Below, piece after piece: positions 14,583 through 23,785 of a stretch of 43,768 nucleotides of DNA (positions are counted from its first letter, which is position 1; the number at the start of each line of letters is the position of its first letter). A model generated the notes under the pieces. The model ran no database searches. It was not told the origin of the DNA and saw only the letters and a program-made list of their open reading frames with translations. The stretch lies in the NCBI GenBank assembly GCA_022321325.1, contig JAKOEO010000029.1, positions 1 through 43,768 on the forward strand, read 5' to 3'. The translations under genes were made by a program, and so were the position numbers. Origin of the DNA: Candidatus Magnetominusculus sp. LBB02 (GTDB lineage Bacteria > Nitrospirota > Thermodesulfovibrionia > Thermodesulfovibrionales > Magnetobacteriaceae).

Positions 14583-17068
14583 TAGAACTTACAATTGACG
14601 ACATAAAAGTACAGGTAGAAAAGGGGCAGACAATTCTTCAGGCCGCCCTTGCCAACAATATCTACATACCGCACATGTGCTGGGACCCGAGGCTCAAACC
14701 CTACGGCGGCTGCAGAATGTGTCTAGTAGAAATAGAAGGACAGCCCCGCCCCCTGGCCTCGTGTTCATATCCTGCCGACAACGGTATGATAGTCAAGACA
14801 AACACGCCGAGGGTTGCTAAATTAAGAAAGACAATGGTTGAGCTGCTGCTCATTCATCATCCTCTGGACTGCCCGACATGCGACAAGGCTGGGCAGTGCG
14901 GCCTTCAGGACCTGTCCCATCACCACGGCCCTTCTGAGAGCAGAATTCAGGAAGAGAAGACTGTCGCCGCAAGGCACTCTCAAAATCCATTCATCGAGAG
15001 AAATCCCAACCGCTGCATCCTCTGCGGCAAGTGCGTATCCATATGCTGGGGGCATCAGGGCGTTGGGGCTATTAATTTCATTGGCAGGGGGTTTAATACA
15101 AAGATATCGCCAGCCTTCGAGGAAGTCCTTGACTGTGAGTTTTGCGGCCAGTGCGTTGACGTATGCCCTGTCGGGGCGTTGGGAAACAAACCATTTAAAC
15201 ACAGTTGCAGCACATGGTTTATGGAAAGCAGCGACAGCATTTGTCCATACTGCAGCGTTGGCTGCACTGTTACCTTGGATACGCGCGAGGGTAAGATTGT
15301 CAGGACGCGCGGCATTGCCTCAAAGGGTGTGAACAAGGGAGACCTCTGTGTCAAGGGCCGCTACGGCACGGATTTCATATACGCCGAAAACAGACTGACA
15401 AAACCCCTGATCAGAAAAGACGGGCAACTGGTTGAGACCACATGGGAAAACGCTATGCATGTCCTGACCGAACGCCTGAATGAGGTCATAAAGACAAAAG
15501 GGCCGGATAGAATCGGCGTAATTGGCTCTCACAAATTCTCAAACGAGAGCAACTTCATGCTGCAAGAGTTTGCACGCAAGGTAATCGGCACAAAAAACAT
15601 AGATTCCTTATCCCATTTCGGTTTCTCTAAGGTTCAGAAGGCCATATCGCAGACATTTGGCCTGACAAATCTGCCTATTAAACTTGACTCTCCGATAGGC
15701 AAAGGGGCAGTACTTGTAGTGGAGTCCGACATAACCTCGACACATCCGGTGTGGGGCTTGAGGTTCCTCGAGGCGGGAAGGAAGGGCGCTAAGGTCATAG
15801 TATTAGGGCCGCGTGAGACCAAACTCTCAAAACACAGCAACATCTGGCTGAGGGTGCGTCCGGGCACATCTGTCGCCCTGTTAAACGGTATCATGCATAT
15901 AGCCATAGAGAGCGGGTACCACCTGAAAAATAGTTTATCTACGGCAGCCGCCAACTTCTCAGGGCTGGAAGAGCTTGTAAAGGCCTACACACCAGACATT
16001 GTGGCTAAGACCGCCGACATTGACACAGACGAGTTTGTAGAAATGGCAAAGGCATTTCTTAGTGCGGAGACCAGAATGGTAGCTATGACCCTTGGCTCTG
16101 CGGAGAATAACAAAGGACTGAACACAGCCCTATCGGCGGCGAACCTGCTAATGCTCACAGGAGACGGCCCGTCAGCCCTACAGATGCCTGGTTCCTATAA
16201 CAACACATTTGGCATGTGGAAGATGGGAATAACGCCGGACTATTTGCCTGGCTATAAGAAAGTAGAAGGGAAGCCGGGTAAGAAGCTATATCAGATGCTC
16301 TATGAGGAAAACGCCATTGACGCCCTTTATATAATGGGCGACGACCCGCTCAGTACCTATCCGGAACTTAAAAAGGTCGAATCTGCGCTGCATAACCTTG
16401 AGCTACTCATAGTACAGGATATACGGCTTTCGGACACGGCGCGCCTTGCCCATATTGTATTGCCTGAGGCAAGCTGGGCGGAGAAAGACGGCTCATTTAC
16501 AAACGCGGCGGGAATAACGCAAACTACGGAGAAGATATCGGCCCCGATAGGGGATTGTGTAGCCGGCTGGCAGATTTTCCGAAATCTTACAAGATATATG
16601 AACAAGATACCCGTCGTCGAGAGTTTTACATTACTTGGCGACCTGCTTTCCGATATGCCGGTTAATACTGGTCAGGAGAAATGGCAATACGCACCGGTGC
16701 ACTATGAAGAGGTCGAACCTACTGACGGCCAATATCAGTTTACAATGGTTACGGGCAATCTGATGCAGCACTCTGGCGGTCTGTCGGTAATGTCTAAGAT
16801 ACTTACAGAGGCGTTTCCGAGGACATTCGTCCAGATGAACGACAAGGACGCCGCCCGTCTCAAAATAACAAACGGCAGCATGGTGCGCGTGGAATCGCGC
16901 CGCGGGGCAACCACAGTGGAAGTGGAAGTGTCTGACGAGGTTATAGAGGGGATGATATTTGCGCCGATTAATTTTGCAACACTGAGATTAAACGAACTAA
17001 CATACGCCTACGAAGGCGGCGGTGCGCCGCTGACAGCGGTAAGAGTACGCCCGGGCGCGAGGAAATAG
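14579..17068 (+). CDS. NuoG/FdhA-like molybdopterin-fold iron-sulfur subunit
   Basis: 829 residues. The N-terminus has a [2Fe-2S] ferredoxin domain (MCWDPRLKPYGGCRMC), the His-Cys cluster (HHPLDCPTCDKAGQCG) and two [4Fe-4S] sites (CILCGKCVSIC, CEFCGQCVDVC). From about 215 it is a molybdopterin oxidoreductase fold, starting with SICPYCSVGC and GDLCVKGRYG. NAD-dependent formate dehydrogenases carry a Cys or Sec shortly after this region; here the equivalent stretch (about 336-350) reads NIDSLSHFGFSKVQK without Cys. Formate dehydrogenase activity is therefore doubtful and the subunit may be a NuoG-like electron conduit. No UGA-Sec codon is apparent. It is the last gene of the three-subunit operon and is followed by a terminator. 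Confidence 0.88.
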   Translation: MIELTIDDIKVQVEKGQTILQAALANNIYIPHMCWDPRLKPYGGCRMCLVEIEGQPRPLASCSYPADNGMIVKTNTPRVAKLRKTMVELLLIHHPLDCPTCDKAGQCGLQDLSHHHGPSESRIQEEKTVAARHSQNPFIERNPNRCILCGKCVSICWGHQGVGAINFIGRGFNTKISPAFEEVLDCEFCGQCVDVCPVGALGNKPFKHSCSTWFMESSDSICPYCSVGCTVTLDTREGKIVRTRGIASKGVNKGDLCVKGRYGTDFIYAENRLTKPLIRKDGQLVETTWENAMHVLTERLNEVIKTKGPDRIGVIGSHKFSNESNFMLQEFARKVIGTKNIDSLSHFGFSKVQKAISQTFGLTNLPIKLDSPIGKGAVLVVESDITSTHPVWGLRFLEAGRKGAKVIVLGPRETKLSKHSNIWLRVRPGTSVALLNGIMHIAIESGYHLKNSLSTAAANFSGLEELVKAYTPDIVAKTADIDTDEFVEMAKAFLSAETRMVAMTLGSAENNKGLNTALSAANLLMLTGDGPSALQMPGSYNNTFGMWKMGITPDYLPGYKKVEGKPGKKLYQMLYEENAIDALYIMGDDPLSTYPELKKVESALHNLELLIVQDIRLSDTARLAHIVLPEASWAEKDGSFTNAAGITQTTEKISAPIGDCVAGWQIFRNLTRYMNKIPVVESFTLLGDLLSDMPVNTGQEKWQYAPVHYEEVEPTDGQYQFTMVTGNLMQHSGGLSVMSKILTEAFPRTFVQMNDKDAARLKITNGSMVRVESRRGATTVEVEVSDEVIEGMIFAPINFATLRLNELTYAYEGGGAPLTAVRVRPGARK

Positions 17069-17091
17069 CAGTAACATAAATAAATCACTAA

Positions 17092-17132
17092 GAGGCCGAC
17101 TCTGTTAGCGCAGTGTCGGCCCCTCTTTTTTT
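17092..17132 (+). terminator. intrinsic terminator of the redox operon
   Basis: A GC-rich stem (GAGGCCGAC pairing with GTCGG and CCTC) is followed directly by a run of seven T. It lies 23 bases after the NuoG-like stop. Confidence 0.75.
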
Positions 17133-17166
17133 CCTCCGCCATCACAGAGAATTCCGTCACACAGCA

Positions 17167-17200
17167 TACCGCTATGTTACCTTTAGGTAACATAGCGGTA
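17167..17200. repeat. 34-base perfect hairpin
   Basis: Arms TACCGCTATGTTACC and its exact complement are separated by TTTA. The following TTTTA could make it a second terminator for read-through from the redox operon. It lies 26 bases before the -35 of the next promoter, so it may also insulate or regulate that gene. Confidence 0.6.
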
Positions 17201-17225
17201 TTTTACTAATATTTATTATTTTTTC

Positions 17226-17254
17226 TTGACATATATTGTCCTACATGTTACAGT
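17226..17254 (+). promoter_or_regulatory. sigma-70-like promoter of the Ntn hydrolase gene
   Basis: A perfect TTGACA is followed by a 17-base spacer and TACAGT. Transcription would begin about 17 bases before the ATG at 17279. Confidence 0.65.
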
Positions 17255-17278
17255 CTGATAAGACACTCTAATCCATGT

Positions 17279-18967
17279 ATGAATAAGGATGATAAGCTGA
17301 TGGCAAGTGACAGAGTCAAGAAATTAATTCAGGCATTTAAAAAGGATAGTTTTACTAAGACCAGCGTCTTTGGCTATAACGGCAAAATTGGCATAACGGC
17401 TGAGTATACTCCCCCGCCAACGGGCAAATCTAAGGTGACTAAGAAGGCGTATTACATCGAGGGTTCGCCTTATGAGATGGGATATTTGATGGGCTGGATG
17501 GCAGAGCCTGATATATCGAGGATGTGCACTGTGTTTATCAAGCGGGTACTTTTATCGTTTATAGATGAGAACATGCCCGCTGAGCGCAAAGACGAGATAG
17601 GCGGTTTTTTAGACGACGTTATGTACGTGTTAAGCATATCTATTAAGCAGGATATACCGGGTGAATACCTTGATGAGCTTGATGGGATGCTTGACGGCTG
17701 CAAAGAAGCCAACCCCACCACACAGGTAAACGAAAAGGCCCTGCTGGTGATGACCGTCGGCTTTGACGCCATTCTTTCTTTTGTATACACGTTTAACCCG
17801 CCGATTCGGCTGCTTCCGGGGCTATTAATGGAGAATCTGCGAATTCCGTTGATGTGTAACGGGTTTTCGGCGTTTGGGACATCGCCAAAGCCGTATCACT
17901 ATATGGGAAGAGATTTTATGTTTGCAACAGGGGATACGTTTCATGAGACTGCCGCTATGGTTATATGCAGACCAGACAACGGCCTCATGTTTGTTAGTCA
18001 AGCCGCCCCCGGCATAATAGGCTCAATCACCGGAATGAACGAAAAGGGGATTGGCATAGGCGTTCAAATGGCGCCCTCTGATAATTGCGATTCCAACCGG
18101 CCCGGTTTTAATTCGCTGCTATTAAACAGGCATGTCGTCCAGTATGGCGAGAACTTCCGAAAGGCCCTCGACCTCATAGAAGACGCCCAACGGGGGGTGT
18201 CGTGGATATATATCCTGTCATCAGGCAGCGAGGACAAGGCGTGCATAGTTGAAGCCGGGGCAAAGAAGACCACCTATTTTCATGACTATATTCCCAAAAA
18301 TGTCATACCGCAGGATGTCTCATCGTCAATAGCAAGGATTCTGACCACAATAGATCAACTCTATGGCCTACAGGTCAGGGATACAGATTATCCTTACCCG
18401 GATGAATACCAGAAGTTCAACAAGCCGATGATTGAGGATTTCAAGTCCGCGCCATATAAGTATTATTATACTCAACAGTACAAGTATACCTATGACGATA
18501 AGGACTTTGGCCATGACGGTATGTTGGACAAGACATGGAATGACAATAACTGTCCGATGTCATATTATTTTGCCCCTATAAGATATAATCACGGGAATCT
18601 TGTCGTGGCAACAAACCACTTCATAACGCCGGAGATGAGGCTATGCGCGATGTCTAACAGCGTAAACATTGTCGCGGCGCGGCACTGGGATGACAGTCAG
18701 TGGCGCTATGACGTGTTAGTAGGCCTGCTGAAAAACGCCCTCGATGTCAAGAAATCTATGGATTTCAATGAGGCAGGAAAGATAATAGACTTCCTCGCCC
18801 CGTATGGGCAATTCCCTGATTACTATAACCCAGAGAAAAAGAATCTTGACGACGTAATTATCGAGGGTTCAGTATCAGTGCTTGACCTAAAGAACAGGGT
18901 TATCAAAAGCCACTACGGCTGCTACTCTGACGATTGGGTAACAATCACCCTTGATAACTATCTATAA
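17279..18967 (+). CDS. C45-type Ntn hydrolase (acyl-CoA:6-APA acyltransferase-like)
   Basis: 562 residues. The core motif is MCNGFSAFG followed by YMGRDFMF: a likely N-terminal-nucleophile Cys (C193) and the GRxxD element (G210-D212) seen in peptidase C45 and related acyltransferases, which cleave themselves to expose the Cys. A further family-like segment is GSITGMNEKGIGIGVQ. The roughly 190 residues before the Cys would form the small subunit after autoprocessing. No signal peptide is apparent, so a cytoplasmic amide hydrolase or acyltransferase is expected; the substrate is unknown. A phospholipase B-like Ntn hydrolase is the alternative. It has its own promoter and stands alone, with 255 bases to the next gene. 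Confidence 0.75.
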   Translation: MNKDDKLMASDRVKKLIQAFKKDSFTKTSVFGYNGKIGITAEYTPPPTGKSKVTKKAYYIEGSPYEMGYLMGWMAEPDISRMCTVFIKRVLLSFIDENMPAERKDEIGGFLDDVMYVLSISIKQDIPGEYLDELDGMLDGCKEANPTTQVNEKALLVMTVGFDAILSFVYTFNPPIRLLPGLLMENLRIPLMCNGFSAFGTSPKPYHYMGRDFMFATGDTFHETAAMVICRPDNGLMFVSQAAPGIIGSITGMNEKGIGIGVQMAPSDNCDSNRPGFNSLLLNRHVVQYGENFRKALDLIEDAQRGVSWIYILSSGSEDKACIVEAGAKKTTYFHDYIPKNVIPQDVSSSIARILTTIDQLYGLQVRDTDYPYPDEYQKFNKPMIEDFKSAPYKYYYTQQYKYTYDDKDFGHDGMLDKTWNDNNCPMSYYFAPIRYNHGNLVVATNHFITPEMRLCAMSNSVNIVAARHWDDSQWRYDVLVGLLKNALDVKKSMDFNEAGKIIDFLAPYGQFPDYYNPEKKNLDDVIIEGSVSVLDLKNRVIKSHYGCYSDDWVTITLDNYL

Positions 18968-18998
18968 ATCATCTTTCATCCTATAAGGTTATAGTTAT

Positions 18999-19052
18999 TT
19001 CCGGCGTGGTTCCGACCAGACCGTTGCAAGGCCTGTATCCACCCCGCCGGAA
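18999..19052. repeat. inverted repeat with long loop in intergenic region
   Basis: TTCCGGCG and CGCCGGAA pair across about 38 bases. There is no T-run after it, so it is not a typical terminator. A structured leader RNA or a regulatory fold upstream of the receiver/HD-GYP gene is possible. A short CTATAA/TTATAG hairpin lies just before it, and nothing else is evident in 18968-19222. Confidence 0.4.
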
Positions 19053-19222
19053 TGAGCATGTTCTTTATAGGTAATTTCCCTATGTCTATTTACCACATTC
19101 CTATATAAAAAACAGCCTTCTACCGATTGATTAAATATTTCATTTATGTGATAATCAGCCATTGATAATTTTTATGGTGTGTTATTCTTGGCTAAAATAA
19201 TCTACAGTTGAAGGAGGCAGCT

Positions 19223-20386
19223 ATGTATAAAATACTTGTAGTTGATGACAATGAGCTGCAGAAGGGATTTCTATATAACCAGTTGAAGAAAATAGGCTAC
19301 GAAGTAACACTAACAACCGGTGCCTCGGCAATGAACAAGGCGGTTCAGATCATCCCGGATATGGTTCTTCTCAGTATTGAAATGTCGGGAATAAACGGTT
19401 TTGAGATATTGAAGTCTCTGCGCTCTTATAGCCAATTTAAGACTACTATAGTAATAATGATATCAGACAACGCCGATACGTCAATCGTCATAAACTCATT
19501 TCTAAAAGGGGCCAACGACTTTGTAGTCAAGCCCTTTGAGATTGGCGTGATGCTTGGCAAAATCGTCGGCTGGCAAAACACTGAGATAGAAAACCAGTGG
19601 AGCGGACTTTCGAGCGAGCAAAGCAGTGTGCTTCAGCTGCTGAAAGTGTTGATGGATGAGGCCTTCGATAAATCAAAGAATTCGTCTCCATTGTCTATCA
19701 AGCCAATCAGAAACGCGTGCGAAATGTTGTATCTCACTATCGAACATCAGGGCGCAGATGCCGTCATAAAGGCTGTTGAAGGCTATAACTCTACAATGTT
19801 TCTGCACTCTCTGATGATGTGCATTTATATTATGCTGTTTGCAAGATATAAGAAATATGATAAAGACGATGTCGTAGATATGGCAGTAGGGGGGCTTCTG
19901 CATGACATCGGCTCGGCTAAGATTCCCAATAGTATACTATTTAAGCCGGGAAGGCTTGACATCAAAGAATACACCGAGATCAAATCGCACGTCCAATTGG
20001 GCATAGAAATTCTGGACAATACGCCTGACATGCCTCAGGTGGTAAAAAATATCTGCCGCCACCACCACGAAAAAATGGATGGAAGCGGTTACGAGGGCAT
20101 AAGTGGAGATAGCATAAGTATGGAGGGGAGATTGGCAGCCATTGTTGAAATATATTGCGCCCTCACGGCAAAAACTGTGTATAAAGAAACAAGTACCTCT
20201 GCAGACGCCCTCTCCATTATGATGACCTTAGATGAACAATACGACCCCAACCTACTTGTGGAGTTCAAAGAAGCCGTTATGAATAAATTCATATTAAGCC
20301 GCCCTGAGGCGGCCTTACATGGCGAATTAGACCCCACACTTCTTGAGGATTTCAGATCAGCCGTTATGAAAGTAAACATAGCTTAG
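19223..20386 (+). CDS. degenerate receiver + HD-GYP domain protein
   Basis: 387 residues from the ATG at 19223, chosen because AAGGAGG (19211-19217) precedes it at ideal spacing. The receiver (1-120) keeps the acidic VDDN and K103 (VKPFE), but the phospho-acceptor Asp is Ser51 (LLSIEMSG), so it cannot be phosphorylated in the normal way. The output is HD-GYP, a cyclic-di-GMP phosphodiesterase fold, with LLHDIG (H227, D228) and HHEKMDGSGY (281-290). The GYP triplet itself reads GYE, and the later DxxDA region is EIYCALTA, so catalysis may be reduced. The gene starts a run of four genes ending in an adenylate cyclase, suggesting that two nucleotide second messengers are handled by one operon. 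Confidence 0.85.
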   Translation: MYKILVVDDNELQKGFLYNQLKKIGYEVTLTTGASAMNKAVQIIPDMVLLSIEMSGINGFEILKSLRSYSQFKTTIVIMISDNADTSIVINSFLKGANDFVVKPFEIGVMLGKIVGWQNTEIENQWSGLSSEQSSVLQLLKVLMDEAFDKSKNSSPLSIKPIRNACEMLYLTIEHQGADAVIKAVEGYNSTMFLHSLMMCIYIMLFARYKKYDKDDVVDMAVGGLLHDIGSAKIPNSILFKPGRLDIKEYTEIKSHVQLGIEILDNTPDMPQVVKNICRHHHEKMDGSGYEGISGDSISMEGRLAAIVEIYCALTAKTVYKETSTSADALSIMMTLDEQYDPNLLVEFKEAVMNKFILSRPEAALHGELDPTLLEDFRSAVMKVNIA

Positions 20387-20419
20387 GCGTAACCGTAAGG
20401 AAGCGCTTTGGGAGGGTGA

Positions 20420-21328
20420 ATGATGAGTACTTTTAAGAATTTGAGGATTTTGAGCCTTTGTATATTGCTCTACATAACAATGGCCGTGAGTCCTCCCCAG
20501 ACAAATGCCGAATGGGCGGACTGGATATTAGATACCAGCCTGTCCACAGAGTACAAGGATAATGTCAATTATATGTTTGCTTCCGAGGAGAAAAGAGGTG
20601 ATTTTATTACATCACCAACACTATCCCTTGGCAGATATTATCAGATAGCAGATTATACAAGATTAAGGCTTACGGCCAATATTTCCGGCGAGATATATGC
20701 TTTATACCATAAATTGGACAGCGTTATGGCCGGAACTTCATTTGCCATTGTGCAAAAACTTGGCGTAGGCCACGAGATTCCGTGGATTGCCGTCAATGGC
20801 TCCGCTTCATATCTTGCCGTAAGCGACAGCAACAGAGACGGCATGATATACACAGTTGGGACAAGCGCAGGATGGTATGTAAATGAGAGGATAGACCTGC
20901 AGGCAGGGTATCTGTTTACGGCAAGACGGGGCAAAAACCTCACACCAGCCGATGCGGGCGCCTCTGGCGCCGTCTACGACCTCAACAGCCATAGGATTTC
21001 ACTAATTGCAAACTTCCTCGCCGCTTCCCGTTTAGTTATAACGCCAGGTTATTCTTTCAATACAGGGGATTTCGTATCATCGGCCTGTGGCGATTATACC
21101 GAAATACTCAAAGAATACTCTAAGGCAAACACCCTCGACAGGGATTATGGAGAGCCTATGTGGACATACAAGATGAGCGGCCACTCACACGATTTTTCAT
21201 TGGCAGCCAGTTATGCCATAAACAGCCATTTATCGCTAAATAGCGGATATTCATATGTTTTTGGATATGCAAAGAATTGGTTTTACAATGAGAAGATTAC
21301 ACGGTTTGCTATCATGTATAGCTATTAA
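20420..21328 (+). CDS. outer-membrane beta-barrel protein
   Basis: 302-303 residues, with two adjacent ATG codons (20420, 20423) after GGAGGG. A signal peptide is clear (ILSLCILLYITMAVSPPQTNA, cleavage near residue 30). The remainder alternates short hydrophobic strands with polar turns (RLRLTANISGEIYALY, SAGWYVNERIDLQAGYLF, SLNSGYSYVFGY) and ends in RFAIMYSY, an aromatic C-terminal strand typical of outer-membrane barrels. About 12-14 strands can be imagined. Its ligand is unknown. It is followed after 21 bases by an exported cupredoxin-like protein, so the pair may handle a metal or another periplasmic substrate. Confidence 0.75.
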   Translation: MMSTFKNLRILSLCILLYITMAVSPPQTNAEWADWILDTSLSTEYKDNVNYMFASEEKRGDFITSPTLSLGRYYQIADYTRLRLTANISGEIYALYHKLDSVMAGTSFAIVQKLGVGHEIPWIAVNGSASYLAVSDSNRDGMIYTVGTSAGWYVNERIDLQAGYLFTARRGKNLTPADAGASGAVYDLNSHRISLIANFLAASRLVITPGYSFNTGDFVSSACGDYTEILKEYSKANTLDRDYGEPMWTYKMSGHSHDFSLAASYAINSHLSLNSGYSYVFGYAKNWFYNEKITRFAIMYSY

Positions 21329-21349
21329 AAAATACTGTACGAGGTTTGA

Positions 21350-22030
21350 ATGAGACAAAATAATTACTTTATAACGTTAACCGTCATAACGTTTTCTATT
21401 TTATGTATGTTTGCATCCCATTGCTATGGAGCAAATCTCAACGCATTCATTGCGGATGACCAGGGCGCCCCTGTCGAATTTGCGGTTGTAACAGCCACTG
21501 CAACATCATCCACAATAAATTCTAAGAAACCAGCCGATGTAATTATAGACCAGGTTGACAAAGAATTTATCACCTATGTAACTGCCATCCAGGCAGGCAC
21601 TACCGTGATGTTTCCAAATAACGATAAAATACGTCATCACATTTACTCTTTCTCTGAAGTAAAGAAATTTGAAATCCCATTGTATCCTCCCGGTGTTAAC
21701 GCCGATAACAAAGTGCTTTTTGACAAACCTGGCGTGGTGGTCATCGGCTGTAATATTCACGACTGGATGAAGGCATATATATATGTTGTGGAGACGCCAT
21801 ATTTTGCGACGTCAGACTCAAAAGGCAATATCCTGATAAATGATTTGCCGGATGGCCAATATGACGTAGCCGTTTGGCATCCAAACCTTGCCCCAAAAAC
21901 GCCGCCTCAAACAATGAAGGTCTCAGTGGGCGATAAAAACGAAGGCCATATTAAATTTACACTGCGCCTTACACAGCAGTGGCGCTCAAGACGCGCCCCC
22001 ATATTTCAGGGCAACGCACTTTACCGCTGA
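21350..22030 (+). CDS. exported cupredoxin-like (plastocyanin-fold) protein
   Basis: 226 residues with a signal peptide (cleavage after about residue 27, SHCYGA). The copper-site pattern is visible: a His in KIRHHIYSF (H96/H97) and the Cys-His-Met loop GCNIHDWM (C134, H137, M140), which is a type 1 copper arrangement. It resembles proteins annotated as methylamine utilisation proteins, though no methylamine dehydrogenase gene is nearby. The C-terminal part (about 148-215) looks like a carboxypeptidase-regulatory beta domain (GNILINDLPDGQYDVAVWHP). It lies between a barrel protein and an adenylate cyclase and probably carries copper or electrons in the periplasm. Confidence 0.8.
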   Translation: MRQNNYFITLTVITFSILCMFASHCYGANLNAFIADDQGAPVEFAVVTATATSSTINSKKPADVIIDQVDKEFITYVTAIQAGTTVMFPNNDKIRHHIYSFSEVKKFEIPLYPPGVNADNKVLFDKPGVVVIGCNIHDWMKAYIYVVETPYFATSDSKGNILINDLPDGQYDVAVWHPNLAPKTPPQTMKVSVGDKNEGHIKFTLRLTQQWRSRRAPIFQGNALYR

Positions 22031-22031
22031 T

Positions 22032-23785
22032 ATGACTTTTTTTTTCGACGATTTAACTCAAGGCTCCTTTTTTTCTTTTTAACCCTGATGGGCCTTGTTC
22101 AACTTGTAACTGTTGTTTTCATAGATACTGTGATGACTGATAACGCTAAGGCCCAGATTTATGAAAACCTCGCCGTAGGGGGTAATGTCTTTGTTGAATT
22201 GATGAGCCGAAGGGCCAGGCAGCTTGCTCAAATGACCCATGTCCTGTCCATGGATTTCGCATTCAAAAATGCCATTGCAACCTCTGACCATGAGACAATC
22301 ATCTCCGTGCTGGAAAATCTGAAAAACCGCATAAATGCCCATGTGGTTATGCTCATATCGTTAGAACGTTCTGTAACCGCAAATACTATGCACACGGAGA
22401 GCATAAATGATACGATTCAGATGGCTGCGGCGTTGACTGAGGCTGAAAGACATGGCGAGGCCTCGGCAATTGTCACAATGGACGGCAAGACATACCAGAT
22501 TACAATAGTGCCACTTCTTGCGCCAGACCCTATCGCATGGTTATGTACAGGATTTGAGGTAGATAATAGACTGCTCTCAGAGTTAAAGAAACTTATTTTA
22601 GCTGATGTTACAATTATTAATATGAGCAATACAGTCAGAAAGCCCATTGTCGCGTCTACTTTGCCTCTGCATGCCTCTGACACCCTGCTTAAATCCCTTT
22701 TGGGAGTCAACGCAAAAGAGGCGGATACCTTTGAAGTCAACTACAAAAATGAGATATACGTTTCGGCAAAAACCACTTTGTATAAGGCTGATGGGCAGAC
22801 AATAGTTACAGTGCTTCAACGCTCTTTGAATGACGTCCTCAAGCCATTTTACAAGTTAAGAAAGATTCTTTACTCTTTTTTTATCCTTACCCTGCTTCTT
22901 TCAATCCTTGTATCGTTTCGTATGGCCAGAACTGTTACCAGACCTGTAAGCACCCTTGTTGAGGGTGTAAGGGAAATTGCTAAAGGTATCTATAACCACC
23001 GGGTGGAGATAGCGCAGAAGGATGAGATAGGCGAACTTGCCGAGGCATTTAATGTCATGAGCATTGGTCTTGAGGAAAAAGAACTGGTGTCTGACTTGCT
23101 TGGTAAGGTTATTTCGGCCCCTATTGCCCATGAGCTTCTGAAAAAGGGGGTAGCGCTTGGCGGCGAGCAACGGCAAGTAACTATTCTTTTTGCCGATATC
23201 AGAGATTTTACGACAATAAGCGAAAACCGTCCGCCAAAACAAATTCTGACCCTGTTAAATATGTATATAACCAAGATGAGCGCTATAATAGAAAGATATG
23301 GAGGCGTCATTGATAAGTATATCGGAGACGCCATAATGGCGCTTTACGGCGCCCCTATCAGCAGTCCTGACGACGCCGACAGGGCGCTTAACTCAGCCTT
23401 AGATATGGTGGAAGCGCTGACTGGTCTAAACATTGAAATTGAACCAATGGGTTTTGCGCCGCTTAATATAGGTATCGGAATTAACACGGACATTGTGTTG
23501 GCAGGCAACATGGGCTCTAAGTCCAGGCTTAACTATACTGTCATAGGGGATGGCGTCAATGTAGCCTCAAGACTTGAGACCCTCACAAAAACGGCAGAGT
23601 TTAATACAAAAATTATTGTAAGCAGCTCTACGCTTGATAAATCCAGCGGGCAGTACCTGACGCGTCCTTTAGGACATGTAGCCGTTAAGGGTAAAAGCGA
23701 TAAGGTCACTATTTACGCACTGGATGGCCATACCATACCGGCTGCGCTACCACCAGCGCCACAGGGCAACCAGGGCCGTTATTAA
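22032..23785 (+). CDS. membrane adenylate/guanylate cyclase with HAMP domain; start region frameshifted at a T9 tract
   Basis: The long frame from the ATG at 22088 encodes 565 residues: a periplasmic sensor region, a membrane helix (about 260-275), a HAMP domain (278-335) and a class III cyclase domain with FADIRDF (about 367-373), DKYIGDAIM and YTVIGDGVNVASRLE, so both metal aspartates are kept. The ATG at 22088 lies inside a hydrophobic stretch and has no ribosome site. Reading the same frame upstream gives RRFNSRLLFFLTL, a typical first membrane anchor, but no start codon. An ATG at 22032, two bases after the preceding stop, would supply it if the following T9 tract had one base more. The gene is therefore either frameshifted, phase-variable, expressed by slippage, or carries a sequencing error. 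Confidence 0.8.

Noticed and set aside
14579-17068. NAD-dependent formate dehydrogenase alpha subunit
   Set aside because: The expected Cys or Sec region lacks any Cys and there is no in-frame UGA, so I call it NuoG/FdhA-like only.
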